From positions 496,001-560,000 of the forward strand of contig NZ_CP027668.1 in the NCBI RefSeq assembly GCF_003008515.1: 64,000 bases of DNA. Direction: 5' to 3'. Of this stretch, positions 8,307-17,767 are shown in pieces; positions within the stretch are counted from its first letter, which is position 1, and every line of letters begins with the position of its first letter. Origin of the DNA: Phreatobacter cathodiphilus (GTDB lineage: Bacteria > Pseudomonadota > Alphaproteobacteria > Rhizobiales > Phreatobacteraceae). The notes beneath the pieces are model-generated. The model searched no databases and was not told the origin of the DNA. It worked only from the letters and a program-made list of their open reading frames with translations. The translations under genes and the position numbers were made by a program.

Positions 8307-10076
8307 ATGGCCCTCGTGCTGAAGGTGGCGGCTGCGCTGCTGGCGCTGATCGGGGTGGTGACGCTCTACTGGGGCACCAACCCGGCCCTGCTGAGCCTCG
8401 GCAACACGGTGATGATCGTCGGCGCCGTCATCGCCGCCGCCGGCATCGTCCTCTTCGGCCTCGCCGCCGTCGTCGACCAGCTCGGTATGGTCGCGGCGAA
8501 GCTCGACGCTTTGCGCATCGGGCTGGGCGGTTCCGCCCCGCTGCGCGAGGACTTCGCCGAGCCCTTCGACAGGGCTCCGGTCGAGGAGGTCTCACCCGCA
8601 CCCGCAGTGACGGCTGCACCGGCCGTGACGGCCGCACCGGCACCCGCCGTGACGACCGCGCCGGCACCCATCGCCGCGCCGCCTCGCGAGATCGCCCTCG
8701 ACAGGCTGGAAGACGCCTTGATGGCGCCGCCGCCCCCGCCGTCTCCGCCTGTTTCGGCACCGGCCGCGCCGACGCCGCCCTCGCGCCAGAGTTTCGGGTT
8801 GCCGCCGCTGACCGCCCAGGCACCCTTCGCGGCGGCCGCGACCGCCGGACTTGCGGCGGCCGCCGGCCTCGCCTCCGCCACCCCTCCGGTCGAGGCGCGC
8901 GGCGCCGAGAAGGCGCCGGAGCCCACCCCGGTCGTCGAGCCGCCGGTGGTGGAACCGGTGCGGGTCGAGCCCATCGTCGCGTCGCTCCGCCCCGCGCCGC
9001 CGCCGGTGGCCCAGCCGATGGAGGACCTGAGCGACGAGGAGCCCGCCTTCGACGAGGGCAGGGGCGCCGACAAGGCCCCGCCGCGTCCCGAGGACGACCC
9101 GGAACTCGTCCATGCCGTCGAGGACATGAAGGCAGAGGTGAAGGCGGCGGAGGCCGATCTCGCGCCCCAGGCGCCGGCCGACGGCGAGCTCGCCGACCCC
9201 ATGGCCTCGCTCGAGCGCCTGTTGCTCGGCGCCTCGGCGGCCGAGGCCCGCGCTCCCGCCGAGCCGGAGCCGATCCCCTCCCCGCTGCATCGCCCGGAGC
9301 CTGCGGCCGAGATGCCGGAGATCGCGGAGGCTGAGGCTGAGGAGGATGCCGACCAGCGCGACGAGGCCGCGCCGGCCGCGGCCGCAGCCGAGCCGCCGGA
9401 TCTGCCCGATGCCGACGATTTCATGGCACGGCTGCGGGAGACCATCTCCCGGCCCGTCGCCGCCCCGGACATCGTCCCGCCCCGCCGACCCGAGCCGCTG
9501 CGCGAGGTGCAGCCGGAGCCGCAGCCGGAGCCGGCCCAGCTCTCCATCGAGGAGGAACTGGAAAAGGCGCTGCAGGCTTCGCTGGCGAGCCCGCCGCCGC
9601 CTCCGGTCGAGGCGCCTCCGGTCGCGATCGCTCCCGCCGAGCCGCCGCCCGCCGCTCCGGTGGCCCCGCCGGTGGTCGTGACGCCGCGCCGTCCGGAGCT
9701 CGTCCGTCCCGAGCCCCTGCGTGCGGACCCGGAGCCGCCTCCCGCCCCCGCCCCGCGCGAGGACGCCATGGCGGCGCTCGCCCGCGACTTCCCGGAGCTC
9801 AACGACATCCTGGCGCCGAAGAAGCCGGCCGACCCCGCAGCCTCGCTGATGGACGATCTGAAGGACATCTTCGAGCCGAAGCCGACACCGGCGCCGCGTC
9901 AGGAGCCGGTGATCGCCACGCCTCCGCCGCCGCCCGCGCCGCCACTGCTGCGCGAGGGCGTGATCGCCGGGATTTCATTCCGCCTCTATGGCGACGGCAG
10001 CATCGAGGCGGACCTTGCCGAGGGCACCACCCGCTTCGCTTCGCTCAAGGATTTCCGCGCCCACGTCGGCGGCTGA
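8307..10076 (+). CDS. membrane-anchored Pro/Ala/Glu-rich protein of unknown function
   Basis: 589 residues from the ATG at 8307 (GGACGA upstream). Two hydrophobic helices near the N-terminus (KVAAALLALIGVVTLYW and VMIVGAVIAAAGIVLFGLAA) are followed by about 470 residues of Pro/Ala/Glu/Val-rich low-complexity sequence with tandem AVTAAPAPAVT-like units, then a short ordered tail ending in a compact domain (GVIAGISFRLYGDGSIEADL). The disordered middle could span the periplasm or scaffold cytoplasmic partners. Family not recognised. Confidence 0.7.
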   Translation: MALVLKVAAALLALIGVVTLYWGTNPALLSLGNTVMIVGAVIAAAGIVLFGLAAVVDQLGMVAAKLDALRIGLGGSAPLREDFAEPFDRAPVEEVSPAPAVTAAPAVTAAPAPAVTTAPAPIAAPPREIALDRLEDALMAPPPPPSPPVSAPAAPTPPSRQSFGLPPLTAQAPFAAAATAGLAAAAGLASATPPVEARGAEKAPEPTPVVEPPVVEPVRVEPIVASLRPAPPPVAQPMEDLSDEEPAFDEGRGADKAPPRPEDDPELVHAVEDMKAEVKAAEADLAPQAPADGELADPMASLERLLLGASAAEARAPAEPEPIPSPLHRPEPAAEMPEIAEAEAEEDADQRDEAAPAAAAAEPPDLPDADDFMARLRETISRPVAAPDIVPPRRPEPLREVQPEPQPEPAQLSIEEELEKALQASLASPPPPPVEAPPVAIAPAEPPPAAPVAPPVVVTPRRPELVRPEPLRADPEPPPAPAPREDAMAALARDFPELNDILAPKKPADPAASLMDDLKDIFEPKPTPAPRQEPVIATPPPPPAPPLLREGVIAGISFRLYGDGSIEADLAEGTTRFASLKDFRAHVGG

Positions 10077-10094
10077 AGGCCGCCGGTCCCCGCC

Positions 10095-10961
10095 TCAGAC
10101 GTGCGGGCCGGCGGCTGCATAGTCGAAATAGAGCTCGCGCGCCTTGCGACCGAGCGGGCCGGGCTGCAGCGCCCGGTCGTCGATCTTCGTCACCGGCACG
10201 ACCTTGGAATAGTTGCCGGAGGAGAAGATCTCGTCGGCGGTCTCGAAATCGGCATAGCGCAGGCTCTGCTCGACGACCGTGACGCCCGCTTCGCGCAGCA
10301 GGGCGATGGTGCGTTGGCGGGTGATGCCGTTGAGGAACGTGCCGTTGGGGATGGGCGTGTAGACCACGCCGTCCTTGGCCATGAAGATGTTGGAGGTGGC
10401 GGTCTCGGCGACGTTCCCCACCATGTCCATGACGAGGCAATTGTCGAAGCCGCGCGCCTTGGCCTCGCGCAGCGCCCGCCCGTTGTTCGGATAGAGGCAG
10501 CCGGCCTTGGAATCGGTCGGTGCGTTCTCGATGGTCGGGCGGCGGAACTTGGACAGGGTGATGGACATGCCGGTGGGCGCGCCCATCGGCGCTTCGTAGA
10601 GGCAGAGGCAGAACCGCGTCGTCTCCGGGTCGGGCAGGATGGCGCTGGGGCCATCGCCCTCGGCCCAGTACATCGGCTTGACGTAGAGCGGCACCGACCC
10701 GTCGAACTTCTTGGCACCGTCGCGGGCGAGGCCGACGATGCTCTCCGCTCCCATGGTGGGCTTCAGCCCGAGCGCCACGGCCGAGCGGTTCAGGCGCGCC
10801 GCGTGCAGGTCCATGTCGGGCATCTTGCCGTCGAAGATGCGGGCGCCGTCGAAGACGGAGGAGCCGAGCCAGAAGGCGTGGCTGCGCGGCCCGGTCAGCG
10901 GCGGATTGCCCTCGAGCCAATCGCCGTCGACATAGGTCCAGGTTTTCGACCAGCTCGTCAT
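10095..10961 (-). CDS. class IV PLP-dependent aminotransferase (branched-chain/D-amino-acid type)
   Basis: 288 residues from the ATG at 10961 with GGAGGAG just upstream; a 50-codon in-frame extension is not protein-like. Fold-type IV hallmarks: TGPRSHAFWLGSSVFDGARIF at the N-terminus, Lys152 in SKAGCLYPNNGRAL as the PLP lysine, and the cofactor loop VAETATSNIF. Such enzymes transaminate branched-chain or D-amino acids, or act on aminodeoxychorismate. The sequence is closest to the rhizobial ilvE-annotated group, but substrate is uncertain. Confidence 0.85.
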   Translation of the reverse strand: MTSWSKTWTYVDGDWLEGNPPLTGPRSHAFWLGSSVFDGARIFDGKMPDMDLHAARLNRSAVALGLKPTMGAESIVGLARDGAKKFDGSVPLYVKPMYWAEGDGPSAILPDPETTRFCLCLYEAPMGAPTGMSITLSKFRRPTIENAPTDSKAGCLYPNNGRALREAKARGFDNCLVMDMVGNVAETATSNIFMAKDGVVYTPIPNGTFLNGITRQRTIALLREAGVTVVEQSLRYADFETADEIFSSGNYSKVVPVTKIDDRALQPGPLGRKARELYFDYAAAGPHV

Positions 10962-11091
10962 CGCGCATCTCCTCCGGCGGGGGGAGGCGGAATTTAGCGT
11001 GGCAGCGGCCGCCGTCATCATGAATTGTGGTGATCCCTGCCGCGCGAGGATGCGATGGTTCGGCAACGATGACCTTGGGGGAGACGACACC

Positions 11092-11763
11092 ATGCCCGCC
11101 ACCGCCTTCATGTTCGACGCCTACGGCACGCTGTTTGACGTCCATGCCGCCGTGGAGCGCGCCGGCGCGCCGCTGGGGCCCCTCGCCGGGCCGGTCTCCC
11201 AGCTCTGGCGGACCAAGCAGCTCGAATATTCCTGGATCACCACCATGATGGGCGGCTTCGAGGACTTCTGGACCCTCACCGGGCGCGGCCTCGACTTCGC
11301 GCTGGCCCGCCACGGCGTCGCCGACCCCGTCCTGCGGCAGGCGCTGCTCGCCGCCTACGAGACGCTCGACGCCTATCCCGACGTCGCGCCCGCCCTCGGC
11401 CGGCTGAAGGCGGCGGGCAAGACCACCGCCATCTTCACCAACGGCACCCGCGCCATGGTCGACAAGGCCATCGCCGCCGCCGGAATCGGCGCGCTGCTGG
11501 ACGCGGTGGTGACGGTGGAGGACGTCGGCGCCTACAAGCCCGTGCCGGCCGTCTATGCCCATGCGCAAGGAACGCTCGGCGTCCCCTCCGCCGGCGACGT
11601 CGTCTTCGTCTCGTCTAACCGCTGGGACGTGGCGGGCGCCGCCCGCTTCGGCTTCGTGCCGGTCTGGGTCAACCGCACCGGCATGCCCAACGAATATCCC
11701 GGCGCCGACCCGGTGGCGACCTTGCCCGATCTCGCGGGACTGCAGCCGACGCTCGTCGCCTGA
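11092..11763 (+). CDS. haloacid dehalogenase, type II (HAD superfamily)
   Basis: 223 residues. HAD motifs in order: nucleophile Asp9 in MFDAYGTLFD, TNGT (motif II), Lys in VGAYKPVPAVY (motif III) and VSSNRWDVAGAARFGF (motif IV). The full set fits (S)-2-haloacid dehalogenases, which swap a halogen for hydroxyl; many family members act on other small substrates. GGGGGA lies about 10 bases before the ATG. It ends immediately before the convergent sufE-like gene. Confidence 0.88.
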   Translation: MPATAFMFDAYGTLFDVHAAVERAGAPLGPLAGPVSQLWRTKQLEYSWITTMMGGFEDFWTLTGRGLDFALARHGVADPVLRQALLAAYETLDAYPDVAPALGRLKAAGKTTAIFTNGTRAMVDKAIAAAGIGALLDAVVTVEDVGAYKPVPAVYAHAQGTLGVPSAGDVVFVSSNRWDVAGAARFGFVPVWVNRTGMPNEYPGADPVATLPDLAGLQPTLVA

Positions 11764-12201
11764 TCAGGCGGACATCGCTGCCGCCGCGTCGCGGCGGATG
11801 CGGTCGATCATCGAGCGCACGCCGTTGGAGCGCTGCGGGGTAAGGTGCTGCTCGAGGCCGAAGGAGCGAAACAGGTCGAAGGCGTCGTCCCTCGCCACCT
11901 CGCGGGCCGGGCGGCCGGAATAGAAGGCGAGGGTCAGGGCGACCAGGCCCTTGACGATGTGGGCGTCGCTCTCGCCCTCGAACCGCATGATCGCATCGGG
12001 GCCGGGCCGCTCGACATGGGTGACGAGCCAGACGTTGCTGGCGCAGCCCTTCACCCGGTTCTCCTCGCTGCGCTGCTCGGGCGCGAGCGGCGGCAGGGCC
12101 TTGCCGATGTCGATGAGGTAGCGGTAGCGCTCCTCCCAGTCGTCGATCAGGGCGAAGGCTTCTTTGATCTCGTCGATGGCGGGCGCGGCAAGCTGGCTCA
12201 T
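11764..12201 (-). CDS. sufE: SufE-like Fe-S assembly sulfur acceptor
   Basis: 145 residues. SufE signature: DDWEERYRYLIDIGKALPP at the N-terminus and NRVKGCASNVWL, where Cys53 accepts sulfur from the SufS desulfurase. It stimulates cysteine desulfurase and passes persulfide to the Suf scaffold in the cytoplasm. Not next to other suf genes here. Start chosen at the family's usual MSQL position. Confidence 0.9.
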   Translation of the reverse strand: MSQLAAPAIDEIKEAFALIDDWEERYRYLIDIGKALPPLAPEQRSEENRVKGCASNVWLVTHVERPGPDAIMRFEGESDAHIVKGLVALTLAFYSGRPAREVARDDAFDLFRSFGLEQHLTPQRSNGVRSMIDRIRRDAAAAMSA

Positions 12202-12248
12202 GCCCGGGATATAGGACGGGGCGGCGCCGAAACAAAGCGCCGCGCGCG

Positions 12249-12596
12249 TCAGGCCGGCCGGCGCGGCGGCAGCGGCGCCCGCTTCGGCGCGGCACCCGGG
12301 GGAACCGCCAGGCCGCCGAACGGCACCTGCAGGTCGGCCGGCACCAGCGTGTCCCGGGCGGCAGGCACGGCCTCGCCGATGACCTCGCGCTGCACGGTCT
12401 CGGTGACGGCGCCGACGCCGCGGGCGCAGGTCTCGGCATTGTCGCGGCAGAGCTGGACGGCACCGCGGATCACCGCGTTCGCCACCTGCCCGCCGGACGG
12501 CAGCTCGCTCGTCGCCGAGGGCGGCAGAGGCGCCGACGGGGGCAGCACATAGAAGACGAGGCCGAGCCAGAAGGCGGCCTTGAAGAGGAATGACAT
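12249..12596 (-). CDS. DUF5330-type small membrane-anchored protein
   Basis: 115 residues from the ATG at 12596. One N-terminal membrane helix (FLFKAAFWLGLVFYVLPP), then a helical core with two cysteines (LCRDNAETCARG) and a Pro-rich, basic tail. This arrangement matches small alphaproteobacterial DUF5330 proteins, of unknown function, often near sufE as here. It lies 47 bases upstream of sufE on the same strand and may share its promoter. Confidence 0.65.
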   Translation of the reverse strand: MSFLFKAAFWLGLVFYVLPPSAPLPPSATSELPSGGQVANAVIRGAVQLCRDNAETCARGVGAVTETVQREVIGEAVPAARDTLVPADLQVPFGGLAVPPGAAPKRAPLPPRRPA

Positions 12597-12927
12597 GACG
12601 CCGTTTCCGGTCGCTGGAGCCCTGTATCCGGGCGGTCGTTGTCGCCTCGAGGGCACCGCTCCGGTCGTGGCCGATCATCGGCGCAACCTGTGAACACGGC
12701 CTTGGCGGAGAGGGTGAATCCGCCGGAAACCCGCCTGAATCTCGGTTAAGGTTTATGCAAATTGTCGGGATCGTCCGGGCCGGTTGCCGGCAAGCCTTTC
12801 TTCACCATGAAGGACGAAACGCAAATACCGTCCATCGCCCGTGCCGGCAGGCGCGCCGACTTAGCGTTTCCTTCATGCGGGGCTGCAATCCTGAGTGCAT
12901 TGAGAACGGCGGACGCCGCGTTTCGGG
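12597..12927. other. 331-bp divergent intergenic region
   Basis: No gene supported. The centre is AT-richer (12745-12770, with TTAAGGTTTATGCAAATT) and must hold the divergent promoters for the DUF5330/sufE genes and the sensor kinase. A short ORF from 12762 has no good ribosome site. Confidence 0.4.
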
Positions 12928-14742
12928 GTGAGTGCGTTGCGTGAAAGCGCGTTGATCGGTTCGGTGAGATCCTATCTCGACGGTCTGGTTCATCCGGCCG
13001 CGACCGTGGATCCCGTCGTGTTCGCCCGCCACAGGGCCTTCATCGCCACCCGCCTGATTCCGGGCCTGGTCGCCCTCTCGGCCTTGCCGCTCTTCCTCGC
13101 CTTCCAGGGCGTCCCCGGCCTCGTCGAGACCATCGCCTTCGGCTGGCTGGTGCTGCCCATCGCCATCGCCACCTTCCTGTCGCGCACCGGCGCCTACCAG
13201 CAGGCGCACCTGTTCTCGGCGGCGGCCCTGACCGGCATCGTCTCGATCATCGCCTTGCTGTCCGGTGGTCTCTCCTCCTTCATCGTCATCTGGTTCGCCC
13301 TCGTGCCGGCGGAAGCGGTCCTGTCGGGATCGCGCCGGGTCGTGCACAGCGCCGGCGCCATGGTCGTCGGCGCCGTCGGCCTCATCGGCGCCCTCCAGCT
13401 CGGCGGCGTGCTGACGCCTTCGGGCCTCGGCTCCACCCAGCTCGCCGTGGCCGGGTTCGCCTCCGCCTTCGCCGCCGTGGTCTATGCCGTCGGCCTCGCG
13501 CTCTCCGCCGTGATGGTGAGCCGTGCGGGCGAGGAGGTCCATTCCGTCGGCGAGCAGCGCTACCGGCTCCTCGCCGAGAACATGACCGACCTCATCACCT
13601 GCCACAGCCGCAACGGCGCGGTGGTCTTCGCCTCGCCCGCCGCCGAGCGGGTCGTCGGCGTGCCCTCCTACGGCCTGCACGGCCAGAGCCTGTTCGACCG
13701 CGTCCATGTCGCCGACCGTCCGGCCTATCTCAACGCCCTGTCCATCGCCGCCTCCCGCCAGATCGAGGCATCGGCCGAGTTCCGGCTGCGCCGCGAGGAC
13801 GTGGCGGAGGGGCAGACCGGCTTCATCTGGATGGAGATGCGCTGCCGCCCGCTCGCCGGTGCCGGCGGCGACGGCCAGCAGGTGGTCTCGGTCCTGCGCG
13901 ACGTTTCCGAGCGCAAGCGGCACGAGGCCGCCGTCGAGGCTGCCCGCGACGAGGCCGACCGGGCGAACGAGGCCCGCGGCCGCTTCCTCGCCAATGTCAG
14001 CCACGAGCTGCGCACGCCGCTGAACGCCATCAACGGCTTCTCCGAGATGCTGATGCACGAGGAGGCCATGCGCCTCGACCAGGCGCGCCGCCACGAATAT
14101 GCGACGCTCATCCGCGATTCCGGCGAGCACCTGCTCAACCTCGTCAACTCGATCCTCGACATGTCGAAGATCGAGAGCGGTCATTTCGAGATCACGCCCG
14201 AGCCCTTCGCCCTGCCGCCGCTGATCGCCCAGTGCGTGCAGATGATGAACCTGAAGGCGAGCGGCGCCGGCGTGACGCTGAGCGCAGAGGTTCCCGAGGG
14301 CGTCGAAGAGGTGGTGGGCGACAAGCGCGCCTACCGGCAGATCCTGCTCAACCTCGTCTCCAACGCCGTCAAGTTCACCAAGCCCGGCGGCTCGGTGACC
14401 ATCGGCCTGCGCCGCGACGGCTCCTGGCTGTCGCTCTCGGTGACGGATACCGGCATCGGCATCGCCGCCAAGGACCTGCCGCGCATCGGCAGCCCCTTCT
14501 TCCAAGCGCGCTCGAGCTATGACCGGCCCTATGACGGCACCGGCCTCGGCCTGTCGGTGGTCAAGGGCCTGGCGGAACTGCATGGCGGCCGCTTCGAGAT
14601 CACGTCGCAGCTCGGCCGGGGCACCCGGGTGACGCTGCGCATGCCGATGGACTGCGAGACCCACGGCCAGGTGGCGTCGCTGCCGCTGGCCCCCGCCACG
14701 CCCCCGGCGGAGACGATCCAGGAGGGACGGAAAATTGCGTGA
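12928..14742 (+). CDS. PAS-domain sensor histidine kinase, DivJ/PleC-like
   Basis: 604 residues from a GTG. Six or so membrane helices (about 45-205), a PAS domain (about 215-335), the HisKA dimerisation helix with phospho-acceptor His359 (FLANVSHELRTPLNAI), then the ATPase domain with N box NLVSNAVKF, G1 DTGIGI and G2 GTGLGLSVVKGL. The architecture is that of alphaproteobacterial cell-cycle kinases acting on DivK/PleD, a likely but unproven role. Its stop overlaps the start of the next gene, which is therefore co-expressed. Confidence 0.88.
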   Translation: MSALRESALIGSVRSYLDGLVHPAATVDPVVFARHRAFIATRLIPGLVALSALPLFLAFQGVPGLVETIAFGWLVLPIAIATFLSRTGAYQQAHLFSAAALTGIVSIIALLSGGLSSFIVIWFALVPAEAVLSGSRRVVHSAGAMVVGAVGLIGALQLGGVLTPSGLGSTQLAVAGFASAFAAVVYAVGLALSAVMVSRAGEEVHSVGEQRYRLLAENMTDLITCHSRNGAVVFASPAAERVVGVPSYGLHGQSLFDRVHVADRPAYLNALSIAASRQIEASAEFRLRREDVAEGQTGFIWMEMRCRPLAGAGGDGQQVVSVLRDVSERKRHEAAVEAARDEADRANEARGRFLANVSHELRTPLNAINGFSEMLMHEEAMRLDQARRHEYATLIRDSGEHLLNLVNSILDMSKIESGHFEITPEPFALPPLIAQCVQMMNLKASGAGVTLSAEVPEGVEEVVGDKRAYRQILLNLVSNAVKFTKPGGSVTIGLRRDGSWLSLSVTDTGIGIAAKDLPRIGSPFFQARSSYDRPYDGTGLGLSVVKGLAELHGGRFEITSQLGRGTRVTLRMPMDCETHGQVASLPLAPATPPAETIQEGRKIA

Positions 14743-15457
14743 CGCGACCTATGACGACGAGGACCTGCGTCCCCGCCGCGGGCGTTCCTCCATGGAGATG
14801 GACGACGAGGCGCCGCGCGCCTCCGTCTGGAGCCAGATCATGGGCCGTAGCCCGGGCGACCGCCTCGCCCTGGCCCTGATGGGCTTCGTCGCGGCCGGCA
14901 TCGTCGGCAACGCCCTGCTGCGCCAGACCGGCCCCCATCCCGCGCCGCTCTTCGCCGCCGCCGTGATCCAGCCGGCTCCCGCCCCTGCGCCGCGCCCCGC
15001 CGACGTGCAGCAGACCGCCAGCATCGCGCAGCGGCCGAGCGAGCCGCAGCCGGTCGCCGCAGCCCCTGCCGCCGCGGCGCGCAGCAAATCCGACATCGTC
15101 GCCGACGTGCAGCGCGAATTGCAGCGGCGCCGCCTCTATGACGGCGCCGTCGACGGGGTTTCCGGCCCGAAGACCGAGGCGGCCATCCGCCGCTTCGAGA
15201 CGGAGGCGCGCCTCGCCGCCACCGGCGAGGCCACCGAAGCGCTGCTCGCCCGCCTGCGCCGCGGCCAGCCGGCGGCGGCCCGGCCCGCTGCGGCGGCTCC
15301 CCAGGCGGCGGCGAGGCCGCCCCTGGGGCCGCAGACCATCGCCGACCTCATCTCCCGCGATCCGCGCGCCGTGCCGGCGCCGCGCCCCGCTCCGGCGCCC
15401 CGCGAGCGCTCCATCGGCGACCTCATCGCCGCCGAGAGTTCCGGCGCCCGCCGCTGA
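14735..15457 (+). CDS. membrane-anchored peptidoglycan-binding domain protein
   Basis: 240 residues from TTG 14735, chosen because GGAGGG lies 8 bases upstream. One membrane helix (LALALMGFVAAGIVGNALL), a Pro/Ala-rich periplasmic stretch, then a PG_binding_1 domain (DIVADVQRELQRRRLYDGAVDGVSG, residues about 118-170) and another Ala/Pro-rich tail. It overlaps both the kinase stop and the next start, so the three genes form a tight operon. Probably cell-envelope attachment. Confidence 0.78.
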   Translation: MRDATYDDEDLRPRRGRSSMEMDDEAPRASVWSQIMGRSPGDRLALALMGFVAAGIVGNALLRQTGPHPAPLFAAAVIQPAPAPAPRPADVQQTASIAQRPSEPQPVAAAPAAAARSKSDIVADVQRELQRRRLYDGAVDGVSGPKTEAAIRRFETEARLAATGEATEALLARLRRGQPAAARPAAAAPQAAARPPLGPQTIADLISRDPRAVPAPRPAPAPRERSIGDLIAAESSGARR

Positions 15458-15807
15458 TGCGGGTCACCTCGGACTTCTGGGTCTCCGCCTTCATCCGCCG
15501 CGTCGGCCTCGAAGGCGGCTTCGCCACGCTCCGCCGCCGGGGCAATGCCGAGGCCGGCGCCATCGCCGTCACGGTGTCGCGCGCCGCCGACCGGCTGGTC
15601 GCCCTCTATCTGCAGGCACCGCAATCGGCCTTCGACGACGGTCGCCCGACCGACCGGCTCTTCGTGCCGGCCTGGCCGGAGGTCTTCGTCGAGGAGATGA
15701 GGGTGGCCGAAAAGCTGGAGCGCGAGACCCGCTTCGATCCGGATCTGTGGATCGTCGACGTGGACGACCGTGACGGCCGCGCCTTCGTCGATCTCGCCCG
15801 GACCTGA
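15457..15807 (+). CDS. DUF1491 family protein
   Basis: 116 residues. RVTSDFWVSAFIRRV at the start, GNAEAGAIAV and the end DLWIVDVDDRDGRAFVDL match DUF1491, an alphaproteobacterial family without assigned function. ATG overlaps the previous stop (TGATG), giving translational coupling to the peptidoglycan-binding protein gene. Confidence 0.85.
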   Translation: MRVTSDFWVSAFIRRVGLEGGFATLRRRGNAEAGAIAVTVSRAADRLVALYLQAPQSAFDDGRPTDRLFVPAWPEVFVEEMRVAEKLERETRFDPDLWIVDVDDRDGRAFVDLART

Positions 15808-15813
15808 CCGGCC

Positions 15814-16914
15814 TCAGGAGCCCTTCGGCAACCGCGTCGCGGCCGGTCGCGCCGCCGGGGATCGCTGCGCCGGGCGCGCGGCCGAGGTCGACGCCTGGCG
15901 CGCCCCGACACGGTCCGAGGCGTCGGGCGCCAGCACCGGCTGGTGTCGGGCAGGCCTGGCCGGAGCGGCGGGGGCGACCTCCTGGAAAGACCGGACCAGC
16001 GTCACCGCCACGCCGCGGGGCACGGCGTCGTAGAGCGCGGCGAGGGCGCCGATTCGCTCCACCGAGGTGCCGATGGCCTCGTGGGCGAAGAGCAGGATGC
16101 GCGTCGTCGCCTCGCGGCCGAGGTCGAGGGCGCGAGCGACCACCACCAGCGGCTCACCGCCGGGATCGCCGGTGATGCGCGCCGCGGTGGCGCGGTCGAG
16201 GCCGAGGGCGCGGGCGACGGCGTCGCCGAGGGCGCCGTCGCGACGGGACAGGGCGGCGACCTCGATCTCCCGGCCGCGCTCCTGCGTCGGAGCGCCGCCG
16301 CGCGGCCCGAGGCCCGGCGGCAGGGCGGGCTGCGACATGGCGAGGTCGGCGAGCATGGTTTCGCGCTGGGCCGTGGAGGCGGCGAGGAAGCGACGGCCGA
16401 GGTCGGTGGGAGAAGCCAGGAGAGGCTCGCGCAGGGACGGGGCCGGGCGGCCGACGCGGGCGGCGAGGGCCGCCTTCACGGCGGGCTCGTCCATGGCCTC
16501 CAGCGCCACCAGGGCGGCGAGGCCGATATCCTCGCGCTCGGCCACGGCCAGCGCCTTCTCCGGATCGCCGGAGCGCACGGCGAGGAAGAGATCGTCGTCC
16601 GACAGGGCGCGACAATGGGTCAGGATCGGCCGCGCCACCGCTCCGCTGTCGGCGGCCAGCCGCCGGGCGACGACGGCCGGGGTCTGCCGGTGGCGGGCGA
16701 GCTTGGCGGCGACGACGGCGCGGTCGGCCTCGCTCGCCTTCGGCAGGAGGTTGACCACCAGTTCGCCGAACCGGGTGACCTCCGCCGCGGGATGGGAGCG
16801 TTCGGCGACAAACTGGTCGACGATCACCCGCAGCAGGGTCGGCCTGACGTCGATGCCGTTCGATCGCGCGAGGCCGATCAATCGCTGGACGCTGGGGAGA
16901 CTCTGGGACGTCAT
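15814..16914 (-). CDS. DUF2336 domain protein
   Basis: 366 residues from ATG 16914; a TTG at 16956 would add 14. The whole length is short helical repeats (LARHRQTPAVVARRLAADSG, LFLAVRSGDPEKALAVAEREDIG), as in DUF2336 proteins, which are HEAT-like and common in alphaproteobacteria. The last 50 residues are Ala/Pro/Arg-rich and disordered. Role unknown; convergent with the DUF1491 gene. Confidence 0.8.
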   Translation of the reverse strand: MTSQSLPSVQRLIGLARSNGIDVRPTLLRVIVDQFVAERSHPAAEVTRFGELVVNLLPKASEADRAVVAAKLARHRQTPAVVARRLAADSGAVARPILTHCRALSDDDLFLAVRSGDPEKALAVAEREDIGLAALVALEAMDEPAVKAALAARVGRPAPSLREPLLASPTDLGRRFLAASTAQRETMLADLAMSQPALPPGLGPRGGAPTQERGREIEVAALSRRDGALGDAVARALGLDRATAARITGDPGGEPLVVVARALDLGREATTRILLFAHEAIGTSVERIGALAALYDAVPRGVAVTLVRSFQEVAPAAPARPARHQPVLAPDASDRVGARQASTSAARPAQRSPAARPAATRLPKGS

Positions 16915-16970
16915 GAAAGGGCGGCGACCGGAGGGCGGAGGAACGGTTGCCGACAATACGAACGAACTCG

Positions 16971-16985
16971 TTAGCAGTCCGTTAG
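16971..16985. promoter_or_regulatory. possible CtrA-like box upstream of the DUF2336 gene
   Basis: TTAGCAGTCCGTTAG has two TTAG half sites seven bases apart, close to the CtrA consensus TTAA-N7-TTAA. It sits about 60 bases upstream of the DUF2336 start. Motif match only. Confidence 0.3.
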
Positions 16986-16998
16986 TGGAAAGACCGCG

Positions 16999-17667
16999 TT
17001 AACGATTGCGGCCCGCGAGCAGCGCCGGATCGTCCGGCCATGGATAGAGCCGGCGGCCGGTGAAATGCGGTCCCGGCGCGTGGCGGAGCGCCGCCGGCGC
17101 ATCCCCGGGAAGCGCCGCGCCGGGGTCGCGGGAACTCTCCAGAACGAGGGCGGCGGAGGGCCGGTCGGAGCTGCCGGTCGGCGCCGGCCGGGTGCGGGTG
17201 AGCAGCCGGGCGCGCCCGACGCCCCACTCCGCCAGCAGCGGCTGCCCGCCGTCCGCCAGCCAGTCGGCCACCGCCTGCAGCGCGCCGCCCGCGCCGTCGA
17301 AGCGCAGCACGGTCAGCCAGTCGGCGGCCAGCGGCTCATCCGCAGCTCTCGGCGCGCCGACATAGGGCGTGCGGATGCTGGGGAGGCCGACCATGAAGGC
17401 CGGCAGGTGCGGATCGGCGGCGGCGACCCGCCGGTAGCGGGCGAAGGAGGCGCTTTCGAACACCGACCAGCCCGGCGCCTGATAGACGTCGACGATCCCG
17501 AGTCCGCCGCGCACCGCCCGGTAGGAGGTGCAGGTGGAAAAGCCCGCCTCGTAGAGATGGGGGGCGTGGACGTTGGCGTACCAGTCGCAGAAGGTCGCGA
17601 GTGCGCCCTCCGGCAGGTCGATCTCGACCACGTAGAGAAGCGGGACTTCTGCGAGGGGCTCTGCCAT
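16999..17667 (-). CDS. unrecognised protein, probable dimeric alpha/beta-barrel fold
   Basis: 222 residues. The N-terminal half (LLYVVEIDLPEGALATFCDWYANVHAPHLYEAGF, then a YQAPGWSVFESASFARYRR segment) resembles ferredoxin-like dimeric alpha/beta-barrel proteins such as EthD/DUF4286-type, which bind or modify small molecules. A second similar half begins near ADWLTVLRFDG, suggesting internal duplication. No catalytic residues identifiable. Stands alone. Confidence 0.6.
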   Translation of the reverse strand: MAEPLAEVPLLYVVEIDLPEGALATFCDWYANVHAPHLYEAGFSTCTSYRAVRGGLGIVDVYQAPGWSVFESASFARYRRVAAADPHLPAFMVGLPSIRTPYVGAPRAADEPLAADWLTVLRFDGAGGALQAVADWLADGGQPLLAEWGVGRARLLTRTRPAPTGSSDRPSAALVLESSRDPGAALPGDAPAALRHAPGPHFTGRRLYPWPDDPALLAGRNR

Positions 17668-17767
17668 GGCGGATCCGGGTTCCGGTGCTCCGGCCGATCC
17701 GGCCTTCAGGCGGCCTGCGGGTCAAGCGGGAGAGGGGCGGGGCAGCCGTGCCACGACGCGATGGCGG

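Noticed and set aside
8580-9010. CRISPR-like or tandem DNA repeats in the Pro/Ala-rich gene
   Set aside because: Repeats are degenerate AVTAAPAP-type coding repeats, with no constant spacer pattern. No CRISPR array seen anywhere in the window.
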